Made by a program: the position numbers and the translations under genes. Below are positions 49,062-63,063 of a stretch of DNA of 64,000 nucleotides, one piece after another. This DNA is from Eutrigla gurnardus. Taxonomy: Eukaryota; Chordata; Actinopteri; Perciformes; Triglidae. The DNA is taken from contig CAUPSS010000292.1 of the NCBI GenBank assembly GCA_963514095.1, positions 17,954-81,953 on the forward strand. The letters are read 5' to 3'. Within the stretch, counting starts at the first letter, position 1; each line of letters starts with the position of its first letter. The notes under the pieces are model-generated. The model was not told where the DNA came from, ran no database searches, and worked only from the letters and a program-made list of their open reading frames with translations.

Positions 49062-52000
49062 GGAATGCCTCTGTCAGCGTGGCTGAAGTGACTAAATCTG
49101 CTCCCTGAACATCAAAAAGCAGAACGAGCTAAAAAAAACAAGATTTAAAAATGTGTCTTACCTTCGTCACATTTGCTGCCGGTGGCATCATAACAGTTTC
49201 ATCTCTGCCAATGTTTCAGACGATGTCACTGAACTGAGTGAATATTACATTGTTAAGTAAGTGCATGGATGATAGTTTGTTTGCAGTTTAAGGAATGAAA
49301 AATAACCTGCAAGTGTTTTTCAATTTATTTTCAGAATCTAATTACGTCAAATTGTACTCCATCAATGTTCAAGAACCGACATTTTACAGAATATGAATTT
49401 AGAATCAAATATGGAAATAAATTCAGCAGAATTGATCACTATTGATAAAAAACACATAATTTGTGCTCCTTTGTAATAAATGCCCGTTTAGTGTAATTTC
49501 ACGGCTTCACAACCACAATGGAGATTAGAAATATCACATAATAATCTAGCTTAATTAATCGGTTAATTATTATGCAATCTTGCAGCTTGTCAGCTCTCAG
49601 TCTGACGAGGATGTTGCCTTTGTGGATTTCCAGATATCTGGAAGACTTCCTCTTCTACAAGTAGTAGTAGTATTAGTATTACAGTCCGATTAGCAACTTA
49701 AGATTCGAGACCGGAGTCGGAGTTGGATGTCTACAGGTTTCAAGCTAATCTTAAACTAATCTGAAACTAAACGGCCTAGCCGCTTGTAGTCTCATATTCT
49801 CCACATGAACTGTTTAAAGCTCCAACGTGATTGGCCGATGCCTCTCTGACTACAAAACACCTCCGATCTCCAAACTCTTTTCCTGTTGTCTCCAGATTCT
49901 ACAATCATACGCAGATATGTTTCTACAGAGATTGATTATCATGCAATCTGGATGCCCAAAAAAGTATCAAGATAAACAATAAATAAATGGAAAAACCACA
50001 TTTACAACCAGCACATAACTTCCCTGATAAGCCGACAAGGTAGCGGCTGGAAAAGAGGGTGAAACGAGGTCGAAGCAACTCGAGGAGACAGGCGAACCCT
50101 TTGAACCGTATACATTCACCATTTGGCCTATTTCTGCCTCAGCTGATTGTTAACCCCCCCTCCGACCACACATATACACACACTTTACTTTTGGCTGCCT
50201 GCCAGGAGCTGTCATTGCCTCTACAGTATCAGTTGTGCTGTATCTATATCCAGAGCTGTGAGGAGGAGGAGGAGGAGGAGGAGGCCCGGCTCTGCAGAAG
50301 GAAGAGGCCCAGCCAACAATGATTAACATGGTTTTTAGAGATTTTTGGAGTCTTTCTTTCAGAGATCTGATAGTTTGCTGTTTAAACACAAACACAGCAG
50401 CTGGGAGAGGATGTGTGAAATCCCTGTTTCTCGTCGCCTGTTCTTTATTTAGGGCCGCATGCGTCTGTGCATAATGCAGTATACGCGCCGCGAGCAAAGT
50501 CTCCTCGACTTTATTGTAGTTTAAAATGAAAGCAGCTGACGAGGCAACCAGAACGGCTGAGCTCAGGCTCTCATAAATGATAACTAATTGGATCTCGATG
50601 TCATCTGTACTCTTGGAATCTGGGTCCAGGTCCAGGTTTGGGTCTGGGTAGAATTTGAACATATGGGGGGGATTTTATCCCTTTCTTTCTTTCTTTTTTC
50701 TGACTTTACCCACCAAATAATATACTCTGACATGCCGTTTGTGGAAAAATAAATAAATACAATGATGACTTAATGGAAAAGAGTTAGTAAACTCTGTATG
50801 GTGTCATTTGGCAGATAAAACCAGGTTGACGACTACACGTTGCCGTGGTATTTAAGGTGGTTTATTTCCCCCAAATAGCACGTGAGATCCCCCCTCCCCC
50901 CCTTTAATTGATCCGATTTGCCCGTTTGAAGTCCACACTTATTATGTTTTATGTGGAAGATTTAATGGTAGTGAAAAGAGGATTTTTTTTGGAATCAAAC
51001 AAAATAAACAAGTATGTAAATCAATGCACCTGAGCGCAGTAAAACCACACAAACCTGCACCTTTATTGCAAGCATTTCCTGTTGTTTAGCCGTTTGGATA
51101 TCGTATCTGCTGCACTCTCAGCCTCGTGCCCCGTTGTTTCTGTTGGCTCGGCCTCGGCCTCTTTCCTGAGTTGAACCGACTCCCGTTAAGAAAAGTTTAA
51201 CCATGTTCTCGTCTTTTTTTATCTCGAACAAATCTTCCCTCCGTGACACGGGAACACGCCGTCACAGTGCGTTTAAACTCGCAGACTTTCCAGACTTAAC
51301 GGGGTGTTTAACTCCCGTCAACTTCCGGTTTAAATTTCAGAGTATTTTTCTGCCACTTTGCACGTTTCCCTCCCTTTCCCCCTCTTTGTCACGGTTTTTA
51401 CTACCCGACTGTATTCCCCTGCTTTCCACTTGGACCCTGTGACTCCAGCCTTAATAAACTCAGCGTTTGCCTTTTGACAATGTGTGACTTGAAAGCAGGA
51501 AATAATGGGCCCTAAACACTAAATCTTTACAGGTTATTGACCTGGGGGAGAGGGAGGGAGAGTGTGTAAGGGGGTGAGGGAGGGGGGTTCTCAGCTCACG
51601 TGGCAATTTTGGTTCACTGTATACAACAAAAAAACAGAACAGGATGAGATGCTGAGACAGTGGAAGTTGTGTAACGTCGTAGACAAAAGGTTCCTCAGCA
51701 TTTTGGCAAGAATGCTCACGCTAACGTGGGACGCATGGCTTTCCTTTGGCCTCGTTCTGCAGGACTCTCACTAGTGCAACCACCTTAAACCTGAGTCCAG
51801 AACCTGCACAATCCCTAAACCCCCCCACCCACCCACCCTCCAAGGCAACAAATGAGTTTTCCTGCCACGAATGCAGCAGCCATCTCATCCCTTCCTCCCC
51901 TCTTGAACTATAAATGAATTTACAACACTGTAAAGAGGATGTCAATTGCTGGATTCCCAGCAGCTGGGCTGGACGACGAGTCTTTGGTGGTCACGGGGGT

Positions 52001-53220
52001 TAAGGGTTCAACTTCTGGTCAGAGTCTCGTGTCTGTCAGACTCTCTCTCTCTCGCCGGCACATGTCTAGAATAAAGAATTTGTGTATGAAAATTAAACTC
52101 TCAGCCCCCCGCTAGCGATGTGGCCCGGAGCTGCAGATATCTTTGGAAACTACTGGCCGGATGACTATAAATATTATGGATATTCATGGTCCCCAGAAAA
52201 CAGAAAGAAGAACCTTACATGGATCTTATTGCAAAACGATAACAACCTGTAGTGTTGTTCAGTTTGGATGATGGCTTTTAGTAAAAGGTATCTAAGGCAT
52301 ATTTGCATGTGATCTACTAGAGCACATTCATGCTCTCAAGATGATAAACCGCCAATGTTGTTTGTTCTGGTGCCTACAGCAGGGCTTTAGTCTCATTGTT
52401 GTTATCCAGAGCATGCAAACGTCTGCGAGCATCGAGCATTTCCGAGCTAACGTGTGTTTACGGCTTAAATCTCCACGGACAACAGTGTACATTGCAATTC
52501 CAAAATCCAGAGCCGGCTGTGTGCTTATTGGAGGGTGGTGTTGCCAGCTTCTGTTTCATGTCAACGGTTGTTGTTTTTTTGTTTTTTTTCCAAAGCAATT
52601 TGGTGCAAAGGAGTTTGGGTTTGACGTTTTAAGGCGGGAGAAACGGGAACATTCACGAGCTGTTGAAGAAACAAACAAGGCTCGGAGGTTGATCTCCCCG
52701 TGAAGAATTAAAAAGAGCAACAGGATGAGAAGTTCGGGGTCGAGGAGAAAAGCAGCTTTTTAACACGATTGCCGTTGAAATTGCCGTGACCTGGCGTTGA
52801 CTGGTTGGCGGAGTTAACGGTTGTAGTAAGTCAGACACCAGAGTGCATCATCAATGGAAGGAACAGCCTCTCGTCTTCTATCCGGTTGTACATTAACTTA
52901 CTGCCCCACTGGTTTTACTGGTCACTCCATAAGTTGACCTTGAACCGAGGGTCAGGTCGTTTAGGCCTCTCTGACCTCCAGAGTCACGACTGATATCGTG
53001 TACGGTTACTGATATGATTAATAATTGATGCTCCAAATGTATGCAGTAAAAAGGGGGAAGACTGTTTACAAGTCTTGGGGAGAATAAAGTTTTTATTACT
53101 CTTTATGGCTCTACGCTGAGCTGAGGTCAAGTTGCATTGTGGGTAATGTAGGCATCAGGTTTTCTGCTAAATGGATTTCAATTTATTTTTTTAAGCATCA
53201 CATGATGATCGTTTCATAAT
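49060..53220. other. Intronic sequence, no gene seen
   Basis: Unique AT-rich DNA to about 50000, then mixed sequence with a (GGA)n run at 50262-50283. Open frames at 50150-50662 (minus) and 52341-52703 (plus) lack domains and good codon structure. Confidence 0.5.
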
Positions 53221-53249
53221 GCAAAGTTAAAATAGTTAGATAGTAAGGT

Positions 53250-53327
53250 AGGCCGGTAGATAGACACTTTATTTATCCCTCAGCTTACAAAAAAGAACAC
53301 ACAACATGACAGACTAACATATATCAC

Positions 53328-53378
<51 letters not shown>

Positions 53379-53460
53379 TAAAAGAAAATCTAAAACCGCA
53401 AATATGTTAAAAAAAGTAAAATTGTACTTAAGTTAATGAATTTAAAAAAGAAAAGCTATA
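53250..53460. mobile_element. Retroelement-tail remnant followed by (ATA)n
   Basis: GGTAGATAGACACTTTATTT then ATCCCTCAGC resembles a fish LINE-type 3' end (GATAGATACTTTATTGATCCC), and is followed by a simple A/T-rich array and A-rich DNA. Confidence 0.5.
53328..53378 (+). repeat. (ATA)n microsatellite
   Basis: About 17 uninterrupted trinucleotide units. Confidence 0.97.
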
Positions 53461-53963
53461 TCATTGTAGCAAAAAAATTAACTTCTGCAGCCACACAGCT
53501 CTTTATAGTGTAATGCATTTCAGTAGCAGTCCATCTCATATTTTAGAAATAAGTCTTTTAAAAATAAGTTCCTCCTGAGAGGTTCACGTGTCTTTGAGCG
53601 TTGGTTTGGGGAAAACGGGATTACCGTTAACGGGTAGCGAAGACTTCAAAGCTTCAAGGGATGGATTCATTTATTGAGACTGAAAATCAAGTTAATGAAG
53701 TCGAGCTTAATCTGATCAAGGCCTCTTTTGAAAAAAAAACCCCACTACGGACTCAAACTGCAGCAGGTCACTCATGTCAACGTATATTTCACCAGAAGCC
53801 CACCCAGCCCTGTCGGACCAGGATCTATTAATACCAGACCCCCGAGGCTCCTGAGAAATGGTCCACTTTGGCGTTTTAGAGCAGCCTAACTTACTTCCTG
53901 CCTCCTCGCACCAGGAGAGCCCCCCGGGTGGTTCCTCCATGCATCCAGCTCTTGTTTCCTTCC

Positions 53964-53996
53964 TCCTTCTTCTTCTTCTTCTTCTTCTTCTTCTTC
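53964..53996 (+). repeat. (TTC)n microsatellite
   Basis: About 10 TTC units, a polypyrimidine tract. Confidence 0.95.
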
Positions 53997-54104
53997 ACAC
54001 ACATCAATGTACACAAAAATACACACATATCCACCATAAGGGCCCTGAAGACATCCTTGCATCTGTGGCCCGCAGGAACAACACGGATCCATGTCAAAGC
54101 CTCA

Positions 54105-54127
54105 TTTTTTTTTTTTTTTTTTTTTTT
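54105..54127 (+). repeat. Poly-T tract
   Basis: Twenty-three T residues. Confidence 0.95.
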
Positions 54128-55260
54128 AAACAGAGGGGGGTTGAAAGCAAAGCTGGAAACACATGGCACCTTTCACCTCTAGGGGCAGCCAGGGGGGAGG
54201 GGGGGGTCAGGGTTTGGAGAGACTGGTGGTGGGGGGGTTGAAACACTTGGTCAGTGTCTGGCGATGGCAGGGTAATTGGTGTTTCTGGACAGGCAGGGCA
54301 TGGATTTGTGTGTTTGTGTTCCTACACCTGGGAAAATGACCTGTTTTAACAACCTGGATGTGATTCTCTTCATACGGCCATCATTCCCAGAAACGATACC
54401 GCTTCATCAACCGTTTTCATTTTACACACACGAAGGGATGCGACTGCTTTATGTCCGACCATGGGGCATCGCTAAGATAAGCCAACCAGACAACAATAAA
54501 CTTTTGCTTTTAAAACGGGCTGGAGTGAGAGAACTTTTTCACTAAGCTGTGAAGGTTTTCTAGCAGTATCCTCCCGACCTTTCTACAGTCAGATAAATGT
54601 TCTGTGTTCGGAGAGATCTTTCAAATAAGCCATGGTTCTAGTCGAAAAGTCAGAGAAGTTATTACAATTCATCTTCTGTGGAATATATTTGCCAAATGTC
54701 GTGGCAGTCCATCTGAGGCAAAACCAAATATGTCAACCTCATGTTGGCACTGAAGGGAAAATCAAGGGAACACATTTATTAGGGTTCATCCTCCGGGGAC
54801 GATTAATAACGCCACATTAAAAAGTCACGGCCATCCATCCTTCCAGCACTTGTCAAGATATTCCAGTCTGGACCGGCTAATAAAATAAACTGGAAGCAAA
54901 ACGTGAAACGCAAGTAGAAAGACATCAAACTGGACTTTTTTTTATTTTTAATAGGAAGCCAAAAAAAAAAAAACCTCCAGTCAAATTAGGATAAAGTCTC
55001 TGACGAACATTTGTTTTGAGAAGAGATGATAAGACGCTGTTATCATTATGTCACGAGTCGTCTTTAAACCCCCCGATGCTACGTGCCCATCGCCACTTTG
55101 ACAGTAATCTGATTGTACTTATCTTAAAAAAAAAAACATACACAAAACAAGACGTTATGGCAGTTTAGAAAAGCTGGAGAAATGGTTTTTAAATGATGCA
55201 TGCGTTCGTGTGAATGCACACTTTAAACCAGGTTTCTCTGACGTCAAAACTAAGGAGGAC

Positions 55261-55262
<2 letters not shown>

Positions 55263-55302
<40 letters not shown>
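55263..55302 (+). repeat. (GA)n microsatellite
   Basis: About 20 pure GA units. Confidence 0.96.
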
Positions 55303-55305
<3 letters not shown>

Positions 55306-55643
55306 CAGGAGAGGAGGGAGGGAGGGATGGATCGGTGGACTGAGATGCCCTCGATCTCCCACGGGGCGAAAGCTCTGGAAATGGCTCCGTCGTTCAGAGA
55401 AAGTAAGGCAAAGGAGAGGGGAGAAATAAAAGAGTAGGAACAGAGCGGGGGGGCGGTGAGGGGCAGGAAACTGTCCGTGACCTACTGGACAAATTGTTTT
55501 GCAAGCAAAATGGATTAAGAGGTTGAGCTGGGCAAAAAACATACAAAAAAAACAAAACAAGAGTGACTGATGTTGCAACGTGAGCTCATCCATTTTGAAG
55601 GGGTGGATTTAGAGGCTCCATGTGGAAGTGCATTGTGTATTTT

Positions 55644-55744
<101 letters not shown>

Positions 55745-55988
55745 CAATCTAACGCTCTGCAAGTCAATATTTGTCTGCTTTGCCACGTCCCTAGACATCC
55801 CATTCGGTGCAACAGACCGTAAAGCTGTCAAATGCGACCTGAATATTCTCTGTCTTCATCTGTTTCCTCCTCTTTCTCGCCCTCCCTCCCTCGCGTTCCC
55901 TCACTTCCCTTTGATTTCTTCCCCCCCCCCCCCCCTCCTCCCCTCGCCGTCTAACAATATCATCGGGAGCAAACATTGTTCCTGTGCC

Positions 55989-56011
55989 TTTTTTTTTTTT
56001 TTTTTTTTTTT
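55989..56011 (+). repeat. Poly-T tract
   Basis: Twenty-three T residues, about 50 bp after a poly-C run at 55921-55935. Confidence 0.95.
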
Positions 56012-57537
56012 ATGGCTTTTCCCCCCGTCGTCACTCGCTATAAAAGGAGAAGATTATGTCCTCTTATCTGCATTGTTTTCTCGCGCCCGTAAAGTCGTTT
56101 CTATCGGGAGACTCGGCGTCCGGCCGGCATTTGTGAGATTTGCCTTTCATGGATACCGCAGTGTCATCTGCATATTGCCTTATCTGGGTTCCAGGTTGCA
56201 GCCACTTTGTGTTCGTTCACTTTGATTGTGAATGTCCTGTGAGCTTCATTTACTACCAGACAGCTACCGTCTCCTCGTGATCAGTATCTCGGTTTAGTCT
56301 TTTATATTAGCTGATGGCCATCTTGAAAAAGCATTGGGGGGGAAACCCTTTAAAAAAAATCAAATCCAGCTACATTATCATCTGCCCCAGGAGATTATGT
56401 ATTCAGTCCAGTGTGTGTTTGTCCGTCTGTCCGCCACAGCCAATCGCATACTGGTGGAGGAATATTTTTTATGCTCATTCATGACATTTTTTGAAACGAT
56501 AAAAATATATTTTATTCATAGTTTTATGCAGCCGTCAACTGTTCAATCTTACAGTTTGAGCTCCTGCTTCTGCTAAAGATTGATTGATTTGCACGCCTTA
56601 GTGGGACGATGTACGTCTTCGTATGACTATCGCTCAGCAAACGACAAGCTGAAGCAAGTGCACGACTTCTCACGTCGTTATGAAGAGAACTAGTGAGCTA
56701 GGAGCGTTATAAACACAAAACACACGGTGTGATTCCTGTTTACCAGCTGCATTTTCAAATGCTACTTGCAAAGCTAGCTAGCCGATGGATGTCGTTGCGG
56801 TTATGATGCTAGATTGATATGTAGCGATATCCTGGACATGCATTTTCCTATTATGTTATTGTTATGCAATCATTGGAAGTAATTTATTTCATGATATCAC
56901 TTGACAGTAGTTTTCAAAACAATTTTTGCCATTTTGCCAAAACAGGCAGTGAGAATTATGTCGTGATTGCGTCAGATGTTGAGCTAAGCCACCTCCTGCA
57001 TGTTGCCTTCTGTCACATGCTTCTTGGATCACGTCGGCTAAAAAAAAAATGCATTTACGTTAAAAAATAAAACACCTTTATTCCTGCATTATGAAAAAGA
57101 TGGTTTAAATGACCTCCAGATTGTGCTGCAAGACCTGTGTAATAATGTGCCTGTAGTTGTGGGTGACTTATTGCAACCTGTGCGTGTGTGTGTGTGTGTG
57201 TGTGTGTTGTTATTCTGAGAGGCGGCCTGGCGGCGGCCCAGTCCTCTCCTGATAAAGAATGAAATGTGCCGGTAGCATGGCGGTACACACCTACTCCACT
57301 ACAGGGAACGGGCAGTGCCGTGGCCTGGCCTCTCCAACTGGCAGTCTCTGTGCTGCTGGAGCGCCGATAAGGAGGCTCGGTGTAAATAAAACTGTACAGC
57401 ACGACTCATTACAACGCCGAAGGTAGAGCGAGGAAGGAAAGGGAAGGAGAGAGAGAGAGCCAGAGAGAGCAAGAGAGCCAGCCCGTCTGGTGTCTGTACT
57501 CATTGTTCTGACAGCATACTGCGTCTGTGTGTGTTCC

Positions 57538-57697
<160 letters not shown>

Positions 57698-58099
57698 TGT
57701 GTGCTTGTTTTTGCTTTTTTTTGTATGTGAACCAGATTTTTCGGGAATCAGGATCTTTTTCATACTTTTTAATGTCACTTGGCTCATCGCTTCACTTTCA
57801 CTTCAACGATCGAGGACATGAGTCGAATGGAGACGTGCATGGTCCTCGCAAATGTAGTGAAACCAGCGTGCGTGCGTGTGTGTGTGTGTTTATGGATTTT
57901 GGCTGTTTTTTGGTACTGAGAGTACTGTCTTACGTAAGCCATTTATGTAGGCTCAGTGAACAGCCAGGCTATGTTTTTGTTGGTGACTGCGCTTGTCTGC
58001 CTCCCCCCGTCTGTCACACACACACACACATGCACACGCACACAGACACGTACGTTCTCTCTCTCTCTCTCTCTCTCTAATCTGTCTGTCTGCCACTCT

Positions 58100-60370
58100 C
58101 TCACTCTCACTCCTGCCCCTGTTTACACCGTTTAAAAAACCCCAGCGAGTGTGATATTGGTCGGGCCATCGACAGATACTCTGTAATTTAATTTCCCGTT
58201 TAGCCTCCCTGACTCCCGAGAATCATCCAGCCGCTTTCCCTGCAGAGAAGAATATCAGAGCCTACAGTTAAAAAAGCAGTGTGTCCTGGTGCTGCAAGAA
58301 ACCAGAAGGCTGCAGCAGCAGGATCCAGAAGTGCATGAGGGTGGAAAAATGAAAAGTGAGCCAAAGCTTTTCTACTCGTGTCAAGTTAACCTTCGCTTTC
58401 ATCGGCCGTCCAATCGGAATATCCGGCCTGGACGCCTTTCCGTCTGTCTTTTAATGTTTGAGCCGACCCTTTATGTTGTTGTTGTTGTAAAACTTAACAG
58501 GTCAGTGTCGCCATGCGCACTCCAGAGGAAAACACGTGATGGAAGACATTTGACTTGTGGGACGAATCTCTTTTTCCTCCTTTTGACTACCGCTCGCTTT
58601 CTGCACGCTGTTTACCGAACACTTCATATAAAAAGACCGTTTATGATCAAACTTCACTCCACAAGAGTCAATTTAACATGCAGTCTTTTACAGCGTGCAT
58701 ATCTTTGTTTACTCATTTACTCAGTTTTCAGACACAATCCTCTGTTAATTCCTGTTTAAATGCATCAATTATCACTTCTGATCAGGTGCGATGATTCACA
58801 TTGTGAATCACCCAGATGAAATGAATTCATGCATCACATTTGTTCGGGGCTATAAAAGACAAGACATTTGCAAATGTCTCTGTATATGCAGGACTAGATG
58901 GACTAAATTGGTATTTTAATCTAAGAGAGCATTTTTGTTCATCCGTGCTGCAGAGATGGTGACCATGTTGAATTTGTGCTTGAGCAGCCGTATTCTGGAG
59001 GAACAGTGCAGCCCTGTTGTTGGAGCTCTCACACAGGGTTTTTTTCTCGTCTTTAATGGCCGCTAAATAGTGTCATGCCATCTCACGCAAGCGGGCATGT
59101 GAGACCGTTTTGCCTGATTTCGGTGACTACATTGCAGGGGAAAAAACACAGATAGGGGCCTTTATGCACGACTTTTGCTGATCTTCAGAAAAATCGTTTT
59201 AAGAATGCACGTCGGTCACATGTTAATTGAAATGCATGCGGCGGAAGATCGACAGCGTCGTCGGATTCTGAGATGACCAGCGGTGGTTAATGTTTGAAAC
59301 GTGTCGCGTCAACGCGGTTGGCCTACTTTTTCTCCGTGTGACGCTGTGAGCAAAGACGGGCTCTCGAACTCGTATGTTTAATTCTGCGATTGTCTTTGAT
59401 GAAAGATTCTGTTTAGACTGCGATCCCCGGGGGGAGGGGGGGGGGCATCTGTTGCAAACATCGTGTACATACTCCACCTGCAAGAGGGAGAAAGTAGGTT
59501 GGAACAACAAGTGTCAAAGTGTGAGTTCGGGCTCTCTGTCACCAAAACAGATATTCTCTCGTCTTCCACGGCAGAGGCTCCGAAAACAAACGCCGCCTTT
59601 CTCTGCCCCGACATGTCACCCTGAATGGCGGCATTATGAGATCACATAGCTGAGCGGGGTGATGCGAGCGCTGGTGATGGTGTGAGTATTGTTGCACCCA
59701 AACCTCCCCCCCTCCTCCTCGCCGCCCCGAGTCGAGGTCTACTTTCTCTCTGCTGCGTCATAACGTGCTTTTTTTTCTGCATTTCCTCCACACACACACA
59801 CACACACGCTGGACCGGCATACAGGACGATGCACCATTGCACACCACATTATTTAGGCTAATGGGCGAACGAGCACTTAGTGTGTCGGCGGGTTGACAGG
59901 CGAGGGAATACACCATCACTCCCCCCCCCCCCCCCCCCGTGAGGCCCGGCTCAGTGGGCTAATCCACACTCCTCATGGTGGTGGAACTGTTGCATCGTGG
60001 GAGGAGATGCCTGCACTACTCACTTAACTTAAAGTTAAAACACTCTTTGAATAAAGGAAGTGGTGAGAGTACCTGGAGGCGCCCCAACGTTTATATTTAT
60101 AGGACGCTTTTTCTTCTTTTTTTTCCTTTTTTTTTTTTTTTTTACAGCCGAGGAACAAATAGATTTTTACAAGTTGACCAAAATGCGAATGATAGGATTG
60201 CTGCATGTCACATGACTGGAACTGGAGCAGACTTCTTCTTGACTGTTACTTTTTAAGATCAGAGGTCTTCAACGTTTTTCAATGGTTGTTTTTTATTGGC
60301 TTAATGTGATATTAACAGAACATCATTTTATTCTTTATTGGCATTTTTACATCACAATTCTACGACGTCG
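58100..60370. other. Intronic sequence, no gene seen
   Basis: Unique DNA with a C-run at 59920-59938 and a T-run at 60128-60143. The open frame across 58289-58759 has no domain or splice logic. Confidence 0.5.
59920..59938 (+). repeat. Poly-C tract
   Basis: About nineteen C residues. Confidence 0.93.
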
Positions 60371-60376
60371 TATTTG

Positions 60377-60770
60377 GGTCACTGTAGTAAAAAGGGGGGG
60401 GGGGGGGGGGGGGTATTCAGAGTAAAACAAGTCGGGAGTTTGCGACTTTATAAGTTTATTACGATGCTAACAACCGGCATCTATGCTAGCTCACTTCCCG
60501 AATGAACATTTATTTTTTCTAATATAGTGGTTGTATTTATATGAGGCCAAATTGTCATCTTATGGGTGATTATTGATCCGGGCGGTTGGGCTAAGATGCT
60601 AGCGTTAGCTTTCACTTGTTGTCATAGCAAATGCAAACATCCGGTCAAGCAACGTGTTAACTTCCTCTATGACCTCCATAATACCGTAGCTTTGCAACTT
60701 GTTTTTCTCTGAATATTGCCCCCTCTCTCGGCTCCGTTTATTTTATTTTTATTTTATTCTGACAGTGGCC
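60377..60770 (-). mobile_element. Foldback (MITE-like) element, family B, near-complete copy
   Basis: The left end GGTCACTGTAGTAAAAAGGG runs into a G-tract and TATTCAGAGTAAAACAAG. The right end reverse-complemented gives GGCCACTGTCAGAATAAAAT, then CGGAGCCGAGAGAGGGGGCA and ATATTCAGAGAAAAACAAG. The interior has TTATTACGATGCTAACAAC, TATATGAGGCCAAATTGTCA and GGGCTAAGATGCTAGCGTTA, i.e. the interior of the 32081 copy in reverse. The G-tract at 60394-60413 sits where other copies have a GGGGGGCA run and probably expanded from it. Confidence 0.78.
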
Positions 60771-61639
60771 GTGACAAATATTTGCCGATAAGTTGTATTC
60801 ATGTTAAGGTGTATTTTTTCTGACATATTTTACATTTTTGGAAGAAAACAAAGTTCGGGGCACCCCCCTGCAGTAACTCTGCAGACTTGAAAAGATCCCA
60901 ACCAACTTTAAATAGTATTATTCCCATATTTGTTTGTGTTAAATTCAAATAAAGGAATTAGATTTGTTTTTACTTTGCATACATTTGCAACTGCAGTTAT
61001 ATTATATATAATTATGGAATAATTGTACAGCTCTGTGCTGCCGCTCGTTTGCAGGAAGTTTACTTGATTGGCAGCTTGTTCTCGTTTACGGCCCCCTGTT
61101 TTATGAAATGACTGAGGCCCACCGTCGCTGCAACGACGCTTGTGCAACATCTCAGAGAGGGAAGCGAAAAGGGAAGCGGCGTTAGTGGCACCTGATCACC
61201 ACCCCGTCCCTCGCCTCCCAACACACACACATGCACACACACACAGTTTCACAACATTTCATTATGTCAGCTCTGGGCTCAATCTGTGGTAACGTGACCC
61301 AGGACTCCCACTAACACTGCAAGAATCCCCATTTGGAGATTCCTCTTTTTTGTGACGTTTCAGTTTTATTAAATCCACATTAATGTGCCTTCATTCATTC
61401 CCGATGAGCGTGTTTTTTTTTTTTGTGCAAAGAAAAAATCGTCACTGAATTGAATTAGTTGAAATATTTTTTTTCTTTCTCATTGAAATGAAGTGCCTTT
61501 TTGATTTGTGCAGTTTGAACGAGTCCCCCGAGCGGAGTGTGTGCTTTTTTTTGTCTTTTTGGGGGATTTTTTTTTCTACGCTGACGGGGGAAAAAAACTA
61601 TTATTTAAAACACACTCGACAAGAGTAACAGCTGATGTC

Positions 61640-61800
61640 AAGTGTGCGAGTCCCTCCGTGCCGCTTTACCCCATCTTTCCTAACTAACAAGTTCAACCCT
61701 CTCGCCATCAAAGGGGGCCTCCAGATTTATCGCTTTAATTTGGCAGTGGAAATGGCCGATCCCGGCTGTTACCAAGCACGGAGGGAGGCCTCCCCTCCCT
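61640..61800. promoter_or_regulatory. Candidate conserved non-coding element
   Basis: CTAACTAACAAGTTCAACCC, CCAGATTTATCGCTTTAATT and TGGCAGTGGAAATGGCCGAT lie in repeat-free DNA. Composition-based call only. Confidence 0.28.
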
Positions 61801-62295
61801 GTTAGCACTTTAGCTGGCTAACTAGAGTGACGGGCATCTGGCTGGGTGGCTGCCTGGCTGTGTGTACCCGAGGGGTTCCTCCCCCTTTTGCCCCCCCGTG
61901 ACCCCACACACAACTCCTTTCTCCTTGAAGCGAGGCACCACGCAGGCATTTCCTCACAATTTATGTCCCCGTGCCACAAGCAGGGCCATGCCCCGCACTA
62001 AAACCCTATCCCTGGCCCTTATAGCACACGCGCCCTGGCCCCCCCAGAAGACTGGTGTCGCACCACTAAGCTGATTTACTACAAATCACCTGTACTTTAC
62101 TTTCAACCACAGTTGTGGATTTGTTTTTCTTCCCTTGCAGGCAGCCGTCGGCGTCCGCTCTTTTAACCAGATTAGATTTTTCCAGGAACTCTCCGGTGAC
62201 ACACTCTCACCGTTTCCTCACACTCACACCTGGAAGCAGCCACAATCACAGGCTGATGTGTCGGCTACTGAGGAGCCCACCTGGGGCAGCTGGGG

Positions 62296-62345
62296 GGGTT
62301 AAGTACCCCGCTCAGGGGCACCTCAGCACTGGCAATAAAAAAGGG
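62296..62345. mobile_element. Dispersed repeat remnant
   Basis: GGTTAAGTACCCCGCTCAGG followed by GGCACCTCAGCACTGGCAA resembles a very common fish repeat (TTGCTCAAGGGCACCTCAGC). A shorter trace, TTGCTCAAGGGCAC, is at 40587-40600. Confidence 0.55.
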
Positions 62346-62765
62346 AAGGAAATAGTAAATTGAAACTCTGGGCTCGACTTCAAACTACTTTTTTTTTTTT
62401 TCAAGTTTCAATTAATTGCACATTGGGTTTTTTTTTATAGACTTACGGACGCCTGCAAAAACACCCGTAACAAAATATGTGCTTCATAAGATTAGTGTGT
62501 TCAATGAATGTGTGCAGATATTAGTCATGATGGAGTAGATTGCACTTGAATGGGCATTAAAATTACCCCCCACCCCCCCCGTGAGGGCAATCAATGAGCT
62601 CACATCGATGTGATGGATATGAGTCCAACGCACTTTAGCAGAAATACTGCAGCATATGTAAAATAATAAATAATAATATTACAGTTGATCCTACACTGAT
62701 GAATCAGGGAGTTAGAAGAAGCAGCAGAGGGGCCCGATGTGATTAATGCAAATGAGGGGACACGG

Positions 62766-62785
62766 TGGGGGGGGGGGGGGGGGGG
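62766..62785 (+). repeat. Poly-G tract
   Basis: Twenty G residues. Confidence 0.94.
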
Positions 62786-62950
62786 CTCAGTCTACACCTC
62801 CGCTTACATGTCTTTGCTCTCCAAAGGTTAAGTGGCTGCTTTTTGCCGGCTAATTCAGCCATATGCTCCTCTGCCCGCCATACGCTCACAAATTATGTCT
62901 CTTGAATATGCAGCCGACAAAAAAAAAAAAAAAAAAAATTATAAAATAAA

Positions 62951-63063
62951 GCATTGTTTGCCGTTGCTATGACAACATTTAAAAGCTACCGCTAGCATCT
63001 TAGCCCAACCAAATAATGCCAGTTTTTAGCATCGTAATAAACAATCAATGTTTTTTCCTCTCC
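62951..63063 (+). mobile_element. Internally deleted copy of foldback family B
   Basis: GCATTGTTTGCCGTTGCTAT, AGCTACCGCTAGCATCTTAG and TTAGCATCGTAATAAACAAT match the interior of the 32081 copy in the same order and orientation, but the GAGGCC segment between them is missing. The element is preceded by a 20-bp A-run at 62919-62938. Confidence 0.68.

Noticed and set aside
51990..52040. GGGTTCAACTTC-like tRNA B box
   Set aside because: No A box at the right distance and no cloverleaf could be drawn.
60377..60770. Internal inversion between the two long family B copies
   Set aside because: The interiors run in opposite order, but because the terminal repeats are symmetric this is explained by simple insertion in opposite orientation.
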